DNA from: Isoetes taiwanensis
Lineage: Eukaryota > Streptophyta > Lycopodiopsida > Isoetales > Isoetaceae
Assembly (NCBI GenBank): GCA_021234155.1
Contig: JAJEKV010000036.1
Coordinates: 13,285,426 to 13,349,425, forward strand
DNA: 64,000 nucleotides
Reading direction: 5' to 3'
The stretch's first letter is position 1; each line of letters starts with the position of its first letter. Positions 44,374 to 55,740 of this stretch are shown here, piece after piece. Position numbers and translations under genes: made by a program. Below the pieces are notes generated by a model. That model searched no databases and had not been told where the DNA came from. It was given only the letters and a program-made list of their open reading frames with translations.

Positions 44374-44922
44374 ACATTAGAGGAAATTTGAGATCTCATT
44401 TCATCCCCATAAGAATCCTCCAATGGAATGGCTACCCACTATTAACTGCAATTAATGCAGCACCAACAACTTCATTGCTGTTGTTTTTCCCCCATAACTT
44501 TTGATCCACTTGTCAAAATGTTATATGCGTTAGATGCGGAATGAAAAGATCTTTCCAATGATATATGGTTATGATGTATTTCAATATGGCCATATGCGTT
44601 AACCTTAAAAAAATATGATTTTTTGCTTATTTCTTATATATTTATATCGTAAAAGATGTATGAATGGGTTATCACTAGATAGATCTTGTGAAGACGAACC
44701 CATTGCTACAAAAAGTTTTTGAATCGGACTTCTGGATCAAAAGTTATAATGAAAAAATGATACTGCAGAAGTTAGTTGCAGCTGCATTAATTATAGGCTG
44801 CCACATAATACCAGAATGAGATATACTGGAGCTCTTCTCTTATTGGACAGTTTAAAAAACTGACATGGCATTTTAAGCATCCCTTAATGGGACAAAATGT
44901 GATCTCATTTTTCCTCTAATGT
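44374..44922. mobile_element. MITE-like element, about 549 bp
   Basis: ACATTAGAGGAAATTTGAGA at the left matches the reverse complement of the right end (44887-44922), continuing through GATC(T/A)CATTT to about 36 bp with few mismatches. A second inner inverted pair contains AATTAATGCAGC (about 44451 and 44789). The interior is non-coding. No target duplication was certain. Confidence 0.7.
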
Positions 44923-45312
44923 ATAGGCCAATTGGTCGTCTTCGTAGACGATAAAAGTTTATTCTATCAATGTTTATTCTATCCTATTCTATTCTATTAT
45001 CACCCCCTCCCGTCCTACGATTTGCCCTTGGACAACCCAAAAAGAACGATGATATATGAGTTGGAAAATATGGAGGAAAGATTTTGGCAAAAGTGATGCT
45101 AATTGTATTGCCACTTTCAGGCTAGTTTAGAACTTGGTAGAAGAAGGAACAAAGACAAAATCACCATGCTTGTACAGGGCATGCTGTCTTGCATTGTATA
45201 CTAGTATTTAGCAGCAATACAAATTAAACGATGTTCACTCCATGATGATCACCAATTGCGTGTTGAATTAATTCAACAGACAAATTATGTTACAAAAGCT
45301 ATACAATATTCT

Positions 45313-45730
45313 TTAAATGATGTTATTAGGACCATCTGACTGTAGTGGAGATCCATGTAGAAATTTAGAAATCTTCAATGCTGAAAAGATGTCACAGCTG
45401 GGTAGAAAGCCTTGTCTTGTAATTGGGTCATATGTCCTTTCGAGAACATCCTCTTTCCATGTATCTGATGGGCCGGCTGCAAACTCAACAAGTATAAGTG
45501 GCAATAATTTATATTGTAACCCATTGAAATAAATGCAAATAACACAACAAAGTATAAACAGTGATATTGTAGGGATGCTAAAGAACCTGACCGAGATGAA
45601 CCTCAGCCATTGAAGTGGCCTTGTTTAGACTTCAGGGTTGGAAAGATGCTTACAATTGTGGATTTAGACATGCCGACCAAGAAAACTATACGACGAAAAC
45701 CTTTGGTGGGATCAAGGTATTGACAAATCT
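45313..45730 (+). other. Two short open segments, possibly exons of an unrecognised gene
   Basis: Open plus-strand segments at about 45317-45532 (PSDCSGDPCRNLEIFNAEKM) and 45590-45720 (LDFRVGKMLTIVDLDMPT) have no stops for 40-70 codons. The second ends before a GTATTG sequence. No family is recognised; they may be chance or captured exons inside the candidate element. Confidence 0.15.
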
Positions 45731-47070
45731 AATAAATGTGCTCCGTCCTATCCTAAGTTTTTATTTGCAATTTAAAAAACTAATAACGTGAACTGCATGT
45801 AGCAATCCAATATCACATAGTAGTTACATCTTTTTCCGTCAATGTTTTGAAATGCAGGTCATTAAGCTTCAACTGATTAGTTAAGAAAAACTTGGCCAAC
45901 TGTTACTTCAAAGGGGACTCACCTTCTCTGACTTTCATCTGAGCACGAATTTCGGGTCTTGGAATGATGCTACCAAAGGCAGAATTACTAGCTGATACTT
46001 ATATCCATGTTCCATCCTCTAGAAATCAAAAATTTATTCTGCATGGAGACCTGAAGCCAGAGATGAACAAAAGCATATGATGCCATACTCAAAAGCAATG
46101 TAGAAAGCTGAGGCATTAGAACTAGATTGAATGGGAAGTTGGTTGAAACATGGCTACTTATAAGAATATTTTCCACATGGAGCATACCTTGACAGGATCA
46201 ATATGTTGGACATTTGAAATATGGATGGAGGCCTCCATAGTTACGATCCTCCCAGAGCTATTCGCTCTTATTTTCAAATGCTTTACCTGCATTGTTGCAG
46301 GAAGTTTAACCAAGAGTACTCCAACTAAAGAAAGTTTGAACAAAGCTTACCAAAATTCTGCCTTCTACAATAACACGGTTGTCTCTCCGGAATACTTTCC
46401 TAACAGTTCATGTTAAACCCTTATCCTTGCCTGTCATGATCATGACCTAAAAACACAATGGGAATTCATAAATTTTAGCACTCAGGCAATCCAAAACAGT
46501 AGTAGGCAGTAGTACCTTGTCCCCTTTGAGGATCTTCCATTGCGAGAAACACTTCTGTGTAGCCTTCCATCCTATAACGATCCGTTAGGGCAGAGAGAAT
46601 GTTCGGGGCTTAAGGGGTACATGACTGTTTTTCCTGCGGAACAGAAATGAGGTTTTATAAAGCTTGACGAAACCCTCAATAACTCAAAAAAAAAAAAAAA
46701 CCCCCGTTGGCTATTTATCAGAGCATTCTTAACAGTTCCAAGAAATCAGTCCAGGAGCTTAAGAAAGTTGTGATCCTGAAAACAATCAAGCTCAAACAAA
46801 AATCTGTAAATAATTTTTTCAAGCTTCAATGCTTCTAAATGAGAAAATAACTCGAAAAATTCCAAAAAACCGGGTTCTTTACCTGCGAAACCATTCAAGC
46901 AATTATACTCTGGTGTTTACATAACCGCCAAGCGGCCAGATGAAGAGCTAAGAATAGAAAAGCTTGTTCTCGAAAAAAAATCTCTTTAGGAACAGGTGCA
47001 TGAATTAAAGTATGGTAATTAATTACTGCCGGACCTCTGGCATCCAAATATCTTTTTTTTTTTTTTTTTT

Positions 47071-47142
47071 TTTGGAAACCCTTCCGTGCTTCAAGAATGA
47101 AACCCTTCCTGGTTTTACGGAATTTTGGAAGGGTTTCCATGT
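47071..47142. repeat. GGAAACCCTTCC repeats (right subterminal region)
   Basis: Forward and reverse copies of the motif flank a palindromic centre next to a 21-22 base poly(T) run (47051-47072). Confidence 0.75.
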
Positions 47143-47299
47143 TCCTAGGTTTTCCAACCCAAGTCGGGTGGAGATAGTGTGAGCGTATGGCGGAGGAACG
47201 GCTATGGATAATTTCTCTTCCAGAGAGGGACAACAAAACCCTCTTCCCATGCGGCCAGAAAATACACGTAGATCTAGTGTTTATGGATGGGAACGAAGG

Positions 47300-47380
47300 A
47301 GGGTTTCATATTGTGCATGATCCTGCCGTTTTGCTCCTTCACGAGCCAACCTCTGGGCTTGATAGCGAATGCCAGTAGGC
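47300..47380 (+). pseudogene. ABCG transporter fragment (Walker B region)
   Basis: The codons read HDPAVLLLHEPTSGLDSECQ. In ABCG half-transporters of plants the corresponding segment carries Walker B, (V)LLLDEPTSGLDS. The match is exact over EPTSGLDS, but the Walker B Asp is His here, which would abolish ATP hydrolysis. A stop follows immediately. Neighbouring frames up to 47764 have no ABC signature. This is a small relic of an ABC transporter gene, just outside the candidate element's right end. Confidence 0.6.
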
Positions 47381-47764
47381 TTAGATAAATTTGTTGTCCT
47401 TAAACAAATAGCCAAGGAAGCCTCTGACCTCCTCCTTGTCTTACATGTTAAAGGGTAGCTTTTGAATTTTTTCGATCCAGAGTTGACAACTCTAAGTATT
47501 CTAGTTGTGCTTGTGACTGCTACAATGCGGGGCAGAGACACAGAAAGCAATACAAGGGATTTTTTGAGTCTATTGGAAGGCCAGCAGGCCGAAAATGTGA
47601 GGGTGATCGGGGTTCTAGACAATCATTCCCTGAGCAAAGCGCTTCTGATTGTGGGGCAAAAATCCATGGCCTTTCGAATAGAAATGTTCGGCTACTACGG
47701 CGCAACCTCTGGAAAAACCATCGGCATTGTGCAGTTATTCTGGCTCCAATCCAACTGCCCATAA

Positions 47765-48248
47765 AACAAAGGGTAAGCATTTTTCTAATTCTAAGGTTTA
47801 TACATGTAATTTTTCTTCTTGTTTTTCTTTCGAGGCAGATTTAGAGCTCTCATTTGATGAGCCCAAGCCTGGAATACAAAGCAAGGAAAGCAAGCCAAAC
47901 TTTGCAAACTCCAGAATAAGCATGTTAACTTAAAGCATGTTATGCAGGACCATTTGAATAACATGGCAAAGTGAAAAAAGACAGGGCGGATATTGATTTG
48001 GCAATAGGGAGGCAAAAAACAAGTGGCATGTTCTTAAATCTAGGCGTGTAGAGGAATTTTATAAATGGCATGTTCATAAATCCTCACAGGAACTGTATAA
48101 GCAGGAAAAACAATTGAAATGGCATGTTGCCATACAAGAATTTTTTTGAAATTCTAGTTGTGGTGTGTTATGAGATTTGCGTCCCCCCCCCCCTTTTTCA
48201 AATCAAAATAACAAGATCCCCCATAAGACACCACAACTAAAATTTCAC

Positions 48249-48280
<32 letters not shown>

Positions 48281-51200
48281 TAAGTCTGTTACCAGACTTC
48301 CATCCCTAATATTCCTTGCAGGAATACTAAGTCTGCAATTAGCAGCCCAAGAAAACATACAGGTCATATTTTCCTGGCCAAGACTAGGCTTATTTATACC
48401 AAATTTCAAATATTAAAATCATATTCTGTGCCATTAAGTGCCATTAAGTATTACAGTAATCCAAAACCATGTATACCGTAAATTTCAATAGAGAACTTGT
48501 TTTATCAATCTAAATTTGCAAGTGTACATAACTTGGGAAAATTGTTAACGCATATTATTCACCTTCTGCATATGTCTTTTACACTGACAATAGTAGCCTA
48601 GATTTAATTCCGTTGCAGATCAATGTCTCATTTAAACATTCTTACTTGAAGTCTTGTAATGTTTCGAACCATAAGCTTGAGAGAAAATAGAGAAATTCAC
48701 CAAAGCATGGAGCAAGAAACCTGGTTACCTGCAGTAGAACCAAAGGACAGTTAGCCTTAATCAGGGTAAGAGCCTAAGCTACTAACAGGTAAGCATTAGG
48801 TTTCTTGGGTATTCCCCTTCACCATGACTTTAATGGTACTAGTGTCAGTATGTAATCATTGAGAATAACTCAGATTTCCAGGACTTATGAACAGCAAATT
48901 CATATACTGTCCTAATTACCCAGCAGACTCTGCTTTGCATGTAGTCATAATTATCCAGCAAAAAGCCACAGGGTACTCCCTTACCATGGAGTTATATCTG
49001 AAGTCCAACCAAACATTTATATTTACTACTATACACATGCATCATTATTGCAGCAATTGTAGTGCAGTCCGTAACTTCCTATGCAGTTGTACTAGCCAGC
49101 ATTTACTACTTATGTCCACACTCTATGTGGCTTGGATCAATACTCTTTTTGTTTACCATCGAGTTGTATCAGTACATAAAAGCAATATCCCTAATGGTAA
49201 GAGTCAGCAATTAAACTTCCAGCTCATATATGGTTCAGTAAATAAGGGATCCAGCTAATTTTTCCAAGTTTACAGTTATAATAAACCATTTAATCTTATA
49301 TACCAATCAGGGTATATCACTGCACAATGCAGTATCTGTTCCCAATTTTCTATCTAAAAGGCTTTCAAGAAATCTGAGTCTTCATGCATGCATTAACCAT
49401 ACCCTGAGTATAATTCATATCAGCTTTATTCTATAGGTAACAGATCTAGCAATGTTTAAAATCGGTATGCAATCCCAGTAAAAATAAGAAGGAAATATAT
49501 TCAGTACTTTAATCACATAACTGTTTGCCAATAAATTCATCTGGAACATGCTCTTCATAGCATATGAAATCACAGACAACCTGGTTAGCATTAACCTGAG
49601 TAATTTTCGCTCCTGGGGGAAATCCCGTGTGCTGCTTTGTTGCTGCCTTGTTGCCCATTTCATCCTTGGAGTTGGCTTTTTTTCCTTTTCTCACTGCGAC
49701 AATTTGCAAAGGCAGATACAACGAAATTGCCAAGGGAGTAACCCACCTGCTTGTGATTGAAGACAAGAGCAGAAACTACCTCCAAGATTTGTATTCATGA
49801 CTATCTGCTCCATTTTTTCAGAGTAGATTTGCCGTTATTTTCAGAGCACCATTCTTTCTGCCCCATCTCACAGCAGAAATTGCAAAGGGAGATAAAACGA
49901 AATTGCAGAGGGAGATACAAGGAGCATCAAGAGAAAATATGGGCTCAAACATTTTCTCACTCAGTTTTCTTGACGGAAGACCAGTTCTTCCATCTGGAAA
50001 CGTCTCCATTTAAAGGCCACAATAGCCGAAACCCTAAACCGTTTCACTGGAACCCTAAAACTATCCATAGGAGTTCATGTTTATTCAAGTATACATATAA
50101 TTTTTGCAAGTATACATATAATTTTTGCCGAATGGCAACCCATGACAATAAATATTAGAGAAAAAAATGCGCAACCTTGCATTTTTGCTTTACTGTTGTT
50201 AAAGTCATCACTTACCTTGTTAGGGTTGTAACTCGATTCTTTAAATGCAAGTACAATCAGCTAGCGCTTTCAGTTGATGGCTCCAACAGATGAACCTTAG
50301 CCTCTGAGCCCTAGATTCCGATGTATCTGCTTGAATTCACTTCTAATATATCAAGAATTAGTTTTAATGGTACCCATTAGCATCAACATTAAAAGTAAGA
50401 ATGCATATATTGTATAGGCTAAAGCACTTGTTCCGTTTAGCATGTTCCCTTTCAAAAACAAACCTTCATGTTTGACATGCCTTGGGATTGTCTCCTTATC
50501 CCTGCAGACTATTGTAGAACCAAACATATTCATATAATAAAAAAAAAAAAAAAAAAAAAAAAAAACGGAGGGACTAAATGCCAAATGCAACAAAGTCCTC
50601 TGCTTACCCATAAAGTGTCATGATGAAGGATAGATACTTTAATGAGTGCATAGTTCATATAGCCAACATGGCATTGCATATGGCATGTTAGAGCTCATAT
50701 GGCATTGCTAATTCCATATGGAAAAACTAAGCCGCCTTTAATCACCATTTATCTTTTAACATTCAGTGTTACTTGGCAGCACATGCAGCTACTTATACAC
50801 TAACCAAGTAGAATCCACTGAAGTTGATCCAAGTGCTAGGTTTCGAGGCAACACTTGGCGATGGACGGGGGGCTTCCCCACCATGGAGATTTTCCAAAAA
50901 CACCTATGCCTTGCTAGAGCCCTTTGACCCTTTCTACCATTAATTGACCGTATCAAATCCCATTTGACCATGTCTGGAACTATGTACTCCTTTTTCTTGC
51001 TCCAAGAAAGCAAAAAAGAGCATATTGATCTTAAACCTGGCACTTGGATTAACCTTAGTGGATATTTTATGGTTTAGAACCTCCAGGTTGCTATAAGGCA
51101 ACCAATCTATATCTAAAATTTACAAAAACGTATTGATCACTTTGGGTTCCTAAAGAAAAATGACACAGTTGTACTCAGGTCTGAATATTTCAAGCTATAC

Positions 51201-51495
51201 TGATCATTGTTCCTATCATTTTTGAAGGAGAACCTTTGGTAAAATATATGGGGAAAATGTTAACTCAAGTTGGATCTAGGACGATTGAGAATATCGGACA
51301 GAAAAGCCAGTCAATGCACTTCCCTATTGTAGAAAAAGGTATTCACACTCAAATGATGATGTCTCAAGTGTTATTTAGCATTTTGATCTAATTTTTGAAA
51401 TAACTATCAGGGGAAATTTTCTTGATTTAACAGAGGCCCGTTCTGGTAGAGGAGATGGATTGTAGGTTGGGTCATGCTTGATTTTGAAACATATC
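47765..51495. other. Intergenic DNA with long A-runs, no gene recognised
   Basis: Poly(A) runs at 48249-48276 and 50538-50565 are the length of retroposon tails, but no LINE or SINE body is recognisable beside them. A duplicated phrase (GCAAAG(G)-CAGATACAACGAAATTGC type) occurs at about 49707-49737 and 49876-49915. TATACATATAATTTTTGC is repeated at about 50089 and 50110. Confidence 0.5.
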
Positions 51496-51677
51496 TAGTT
51501 TTGCAAAAAGGAAATGAATTGACAAGATTAGATTGGCTCGGTTTGGATTAGCTCCTCCAAATTATCTGGTCCTACCAAATTCTTATAGTTTTGCAAAAAG
51601 GAAATGAATTGACAAGATTAGATTGGCTCCGTTTGGATTAGCTCCTCCAAATTATCTGGTCCTACCAAATTCTTATA
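51496..51677. repeat. 90-bp tandem duplication, two nearly identical copies
   Basis: Copies start at 51496 and 51586 (TAGTTTTGCAAAAAGGAAAT). They differ by one base seen so far (GGCTCGG against GGCTCCG), so the event is recent or the region is conserved. Confidence 0.9.
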
Positions 51678-51784
51678 GGCAACAACCAGTATACCAGCCC
51701 CAGTGTACATGGAAGCCAATTTTTACTGGTGCATACTCACACAATTATTGTGGAGCTTATCCTGCTGCCATATGGCAGACAAAG

Positions 51785-51962
51785 TGGAGGACATGTATAG
51801 GCACAAGTTCTACCACGTTGGGGATCATCATCGTATAACCCCAGTAACCAACTCCCAAATATAAACATACACTGGCCAGGTTTGAACCCATGACCAAGTG
51901 CACATTTATTTTGGCATTACTAGGCTTATACCAACTCACCACACATCCGTTGGGCAAAACTT
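51785..51962 (-). mobile_element. tRNA-derived SINE
   Basis: On the minus strand, a GTGGTGAGTTGGTATAAG stretch (about 51922-51942) looks like the RNA polymerase III A box of a tRNA. GGGTTCAAACC (51879-51889) looks like the B box. The start-to-start distance of about 50 bp is close to that in a tRNA gene with a variable arm. Non-tRNA sequence follows. No tRNA cloverleaf is intact. Ends and target duplication are not defined. Confidence 0.6.
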
Positions 51963-52090
51963 TAGCCATACATGCACACTTTGTAGGCAGGATAGAATCC
52001 CGCCTCAGGAAGTCGGGGAATTTTTAGGCAACAACCAGTTCAAGTCCGGTATGATCAGAGCCATTTCGTGATCGATCTTCTTGCCAGAAA

Positions 52091-52206
52091 TCAGAAATGG
52101 TCTTGCCGGATTAAGGGAGCGTGATCAGAGTTTTTGAGGGAAAATGAAAATTCAGAATCAGAAATGGTTTTGCCGGATTAAGGGAGCGTGATCAGAGTTT
52201 TTGAGG
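52091..52206. repeat. 67-bp tandem duplication
   Basis: Copies start at 52091 and 52158 with TCAGAAATGGT(C/T)TTGCCGG and share GGGAGCGTGATCAGAG. It lies directly left of element 2. Confidence 0.85.
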
Positions 52207-52308
52207 TAAAAGGAATGTGTACATTGCTGAATAAGCCTGAATAAGACTGAAAGGACAAAATTTTGAATAAGTAAGCATGTGTATTTTTGAAAAAATAACT
52301 GCCTCTCC

Positions 52309-52322
52309 CACTACAAATTCGG
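52309..52322. repeat. Left CACTA terminus of element 2
   Basis: CACTACAAATTCGG, followed by GGTAGTTCCCACC and TGGTGCTAAAATGC phrases that could be subterminal repeats. The other end is not in the window, so this cannot be confirmed by a target duplication. Confidence 0.5.
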
Positions 52323-52700
52323 TAGTTCCCACCACACTTAGCACCCAAAAATGTGGTGCTAAAATGCACGTTTTTGTTCCACTACAACATGCTTTCACCC
52401 TATCCAATTTTAAATTACAATTTATCCCGCCTATATTAACCGCTTATCCCGCTCATTTCAAATTAAAAACTTAATTTTCTTATTAAAGCACATCCACGGA
52501 TATTTATTTTTATTATTTTCAAGAAACGCCTATGTGGCACGCCGAATTATTCATTCGCCACCGAATTTTTCAAGAAACCGCATCGACTCGCCGACTTCTT
52601 CCGGTCGAGCGCCTCCTCGCCCGATCAACTCGCCTGCTCAACTCGACTGATCGACCGCCTCTACTTAGCAATCGCATCCTCGACTGATCGACACGCTATC

Positions 52701-53060
52701 ATGTCGGCCGAACTATGGAGAGTACGATTTGAAGACTGTTCTTGAAACATATTATATTCTTGAAGACTGTTCATGTGAAATCATTCTTTTAATATTTTCA
52801 ATTATCAGCGTCGGAGAAGAATGCTATCTATTGACAGCAAACTTGAAGCGTCGACTTGGATTATGTAAAATCGAAGACCTGGACCCTGAATCTAAGTGCC
52901 ATGGCGTCCCTCTTGGAAACCGTTTCTGTAAAGTGAGCATTATAAATTGCAACTATGAGGATGAAGCTCTTCCAAGAAGACATCCAGGTGGTGACACAAT
53001 CGGGGAGAGCGTGCGCACATTTCTGGCATGGCCAAAATAACGTCTAAAAAAGGTATATAC
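52701..53060 (+). pseudogene. DUF8039-like protein of element 2, copy A, first exon
   Basis: ATG at 52701 opens MSAELWRVRFEDC. After a frame change the sequence reads GEECYLLTANLKRRLGLCKI, then HGVPLGNRF and ALPRRHPGGDTIGESVRTFL followed by AWPK. The end pattern (GDTxGESVxTFxAWP) resembles the C-terminus of DUF8039, a domain in plant CACTA-associated proteins where the block is VGxAxGxFVAWP. RLKK and a GTATAT donor follow. A second copy at 61855-62190 has the same ending, which confirms reading frame and splice site. Upstream, TTATCCCGC repeats are shared by both copies. Function unknown; DUF8039 identity is from memory. Confidence 0.45.
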
Positions 53061-53292
53061 AGACCTTCCACAGGTATGATACAAAGAAGCTATAATTTTA
53101 TAGATCTTAAATTATGAAAAGGTATGTATACTGAGGACAGTCCAAAAAAAAAAGAATATATCATAACATCTGCGTGATGTTGTGAATTTTGAATTCTTTG
53201 ATGTTCTTTAGCCAGTCTTATCAACCCCATGAAACTACACGTTAATGAAAATATGTAGTTTCTTGGGGTTGGTCATACTGGCTGGAGGGCAT

Positions 53293-53856
53293 CAAAGGAT
53301 TCAATGTTTTCGACATTGCATATAAAATAGCATAATAAAATAAGCGTGACATTAAAGTTTAAGTGCAAAATTGCGCCAGCGCCGAGTTTGTATTTATAAT
53401 CAAAAAAATATATACATCTCCATCTGTGAAAATGCGCCAGGCGCGAGTTCTTCCTATCTTTACAAAATGTCACATAGGCCCACTTCATCGGCCCAATACC
53501 GAGTAAAGTGCCAGCTGGACCACTGTGATATGGCATCATCCTCTTCTTCCCTTCTAATGTCGAGTCTCCAAATCAGAATGCGGTATCGATCCTTGATACT
53601 ATAAATCAAATCCTCGTATTTATTTGTTGGCATGAGCCTTACTAAGAGCATGAGGAGCCGCATATGTCCAGTGATGCGATGGTAGCATTCCCATGGCCCG
53701 TCATACAGACTGTCATATGGCTTCTCCAGCTCCTTGTGAATGTTTTGAACAGCACAATTAAGTAGTATCTTGTACAGGGTCCAGCGTTGATGGTCGTCCA
53801 GGGGAACTATATTTGAACTAGAAGCAGCCATGTGTATGCACTAGAACGAGATATGC
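53293..53856 (-). CDS. Hypothetical protein of element 2, first copy of a tandem pair
   Basis: ATG at 53831 (minus strand) opens MAASSSNIVPLDDHQRWTLY, and about 124 codons run to 53460. It contains GPWECYHRITGHMRLLMLLV and IKDRYRILIWRLDIRREEED. The protein looks mostly helical and charged. The C-terminal ADEVGLCDIL is followed by palindromic motifs in the 3' region (53374, 53431). A broken copy lies directly downstream on the same strand (53861-54440). No family recognised. The uninterrupted frame against many broken neighbours suggests recent activity. Confidence 0.5.
53374..53447. repeat. GCGCC-GGCGC palindromes in the 3' region of the first small gene
   Basis: Two sites: TGCGCCAGCGCCGAG at about 53374 (imperfect) and TGCGCCAGGCGCGAG at about 53431. 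Similar degenerate sites occur at 53937 and 54000 in the second copy. Confidence 0.65.
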
Positions 53857-53860
53857 AGAA

Positions 53861-54440
53861 GGATTCAATATTTTCGACATTGCATATAAAAAAACATAAT
53901 AAAATAAAGCGTGACAAAAGTTTAAAATTTGGAAAATTGCGCCAGGCGATTGTATTTATATTCAAAATAAATATATGTACATTTTCCTTTTTGAAAATCG
54001 CCCGGTAGCGTGTTCTTTCTGAACTAACATAGCTTGCTCTACATATCTCTACAAAATGTCGCATAGGCCCACTTCATCGGCCCAATATCGAGTAAAGTGC
54101 CAAATGGACCACTCTGATATGACAACATCCTCTTCCTCCCTCGCGAATGTCGAAGTCTCCAAACCCAGTCTTTGTGTCAGACGATCCTTGATACTATAAA
54201 ATCAAATCCTCGTATTTATTTGTTGGCATGAGCCTTACTAAAAGCATGAGGAGCCGTATATGTCCAGTGATGTGATGGTAGCATTCCCATGGCCCCACAA
54301 GCGGATCATTATATGGCTTCTCCAAATTCTCTCGCGTGAATGTTTTGAAATAAAGACAATCAAGTAGTATCTTGTACTGAGGTCCAAATATTGATAGTCG
54401 CCCGTGGGAAGTACATTTGGACTAGAAGCGGCCATGTGTA
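53861..54440 (-). pseudogene. Hypothetical protein of element 2, second, broken copy
   Basis: It starts MAASSPNVLPTGDYQ at 54435 and shares the duplicated flanking sequence with the first copy. Small indels near 54375, 54330 and 54165 change frame, so only short matching pieces remain. The 3' region carries the same palindrome position (53932) in degenerate form. Confidence 0.6.
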
Positions 54441-54522
54441 ATGCACTAGAACGAGAGAAATTAACTAATTAGCAGATGATATTCCTCTCCCCAGAAAACG
54501 ATTCTAAATATACAAAATCCAA

Positions 54523-54690
54523 AACGCGCCAGGCGCGTTTGCTATATTGATTTTTTACATTTGTGTAATTTGGCGCGATTTGTGTAAAGCAATATGACAT
54601 AGAAAGGCCAAACTACAAACGCGCCTGGCGCGATTTGACTAACCTAGTGGGAAATTAGAAGCCAAACTAGAAATGCGCCAAGCGCGATTT
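54523..54690. repeat. CGCGCC-N-GGCGCG palindrome cluster of element 2
   Basis: AACGCGCCAGGCGCGTT (54523-54539), a half-site TTTGGCGCGATTTG (54570), AAACGCGCCTGGCGCGATTT (54617-54636) and AAATGCGCCAAGCGCGATTT (54671-54690). The centre is A, T or A; the arms are kept. All lie between the small-gene pair and a low-complexity stretch. Confidence 0.85.
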
Positions 54691-54719
54691 CGCCCATTCT
54701 AACTTTTCATTCTATAGAA

Positions 54720-55740
54720 AAAAAAAATGCAGACAAATAGAATACGAAGCCAGGGGAACAGATAGAGCAAATCTAAGAGCAGATAGAATCTGAACAGATA
54801 GCGCAGAATACAAATAGTAATACTCTTTGTTTAGTTCATTATTTAGTTCATTGTTTTGGTTCATTATTTAGAGCAGATAGAGCAAGATCATAGTTCATTA
54901 ATTTTGTCCATTGTTTTGGTTCATTATTTAGAGCAGATAGAATAAGAGCAGATAGAGCAGATAGAGCAAGAGCTAGTGAAATAGAATAAGAGCAGATACA
55001 GCAAAATCATATAAGCAAGGTCATAGAGCAAGATCATAGAGCAAGATCATATAAACAATAGAAACATGTTTATAAGCAATAGATCTCAGATCCTAAGGTG
55101 CTAGGGCGCGATAGGACCGATGCATGTAAAAGTCTAAGCCAGAAAGCACTCCCCTTGATTAACCCCCTCAAGCTCGTGATACTACTTTTTAAGTAAAGAA
55201 CAGGAAATACTAACCTTAAGAACAACAGATGATTTGAGCCTTAAGAAGCCGAGAAGAAGCAATAGAAGCTAATTTGGAAACCGAGAAGCCGAGAAGCTTT
55301 AAAAAACCAAAAAACCAGAAAACTTTGTTATTCCAAGCCAGAGAGATTGTAGAGAGCCGAAAAGCCAAAAAAACCAGAGACCTTTACCCGAATGCTTTGT
55401 AGAAACCTTTGAGCCGAAAACCCTAAAGCAGAAGATTGTAGAAGCCGAAAAGCTCGAAAGCGCAAATAAAAACAGATAGAAGCCGATAAAAACAGATAGA
55501 AGCCGATAGTTTAAAGCAGATAGAAGCCGAGAAGCCGAGATTGCAGCAGAAGCCGAGATTGAAGAAGATAATAGAAGCCGAGAAGCAGATTGAAGCAGAT
55601 AGAAGCCGAAAAATTGGAAGCGCCTAGAAGCAGAAGCAGAAAGCCGAGAAATTGGAAGCGCCTAGAATGCCTGGAATTGGAAGCGCCTAGAATGCCTGGA
55701 ATTGGAATTGGAATTGGAATTCGAAAGTGAGAGAGAAAAG
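54720..55740. repeat. Purine-rich low-complexity stretch (AGCAGATAGA / GAAGCCGAGA)
   Basis: Degenerate repeats of AGCAGATAGAGCAAGATCATA change gradually into GAAGCCGAGAAGC units and then GGAATTGGAAGCGCCTAGAATGCC units at about 55640-55720. No coding function is evident; frames contain many stops. Confidence 0.8.

Larger units (their letters stand above)
42884..47170. mobile_element. Candidate 4.3-kb DNA element with subterminal GGAAACCCTTCC repeats
   Basis: CGCCCGATTTGGGTTGG at 42884-42900 matches the reverse complement of 47154-47170 (two mismatches in 17). Just inside each end are multiple copies, in both orientations, of GGAAACCCTTCC, often joined to TTCCATGGAAA. Inverted ends with inverted subterminal repeats suggest a CACTA-like or MULE-like transposon. 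No target duplication is clear, and no transposase is visible inside. It could instead be two independent fragments of one family facing each other. Confidence 0.5.

Noticed and set aside
48249-50565. Retrotransposon tail suggested by long A runs (48249-48276, 50538-50565)
   Set aside because: No LINE or SINE body, target duplication or shared 3' sequence was found next to either run.
53293-54440. CRISPR-like array suggested by repeated palindromes
   Set aside because: The motifs have no constant spacing and lack unique spacers; the organism is a plant.
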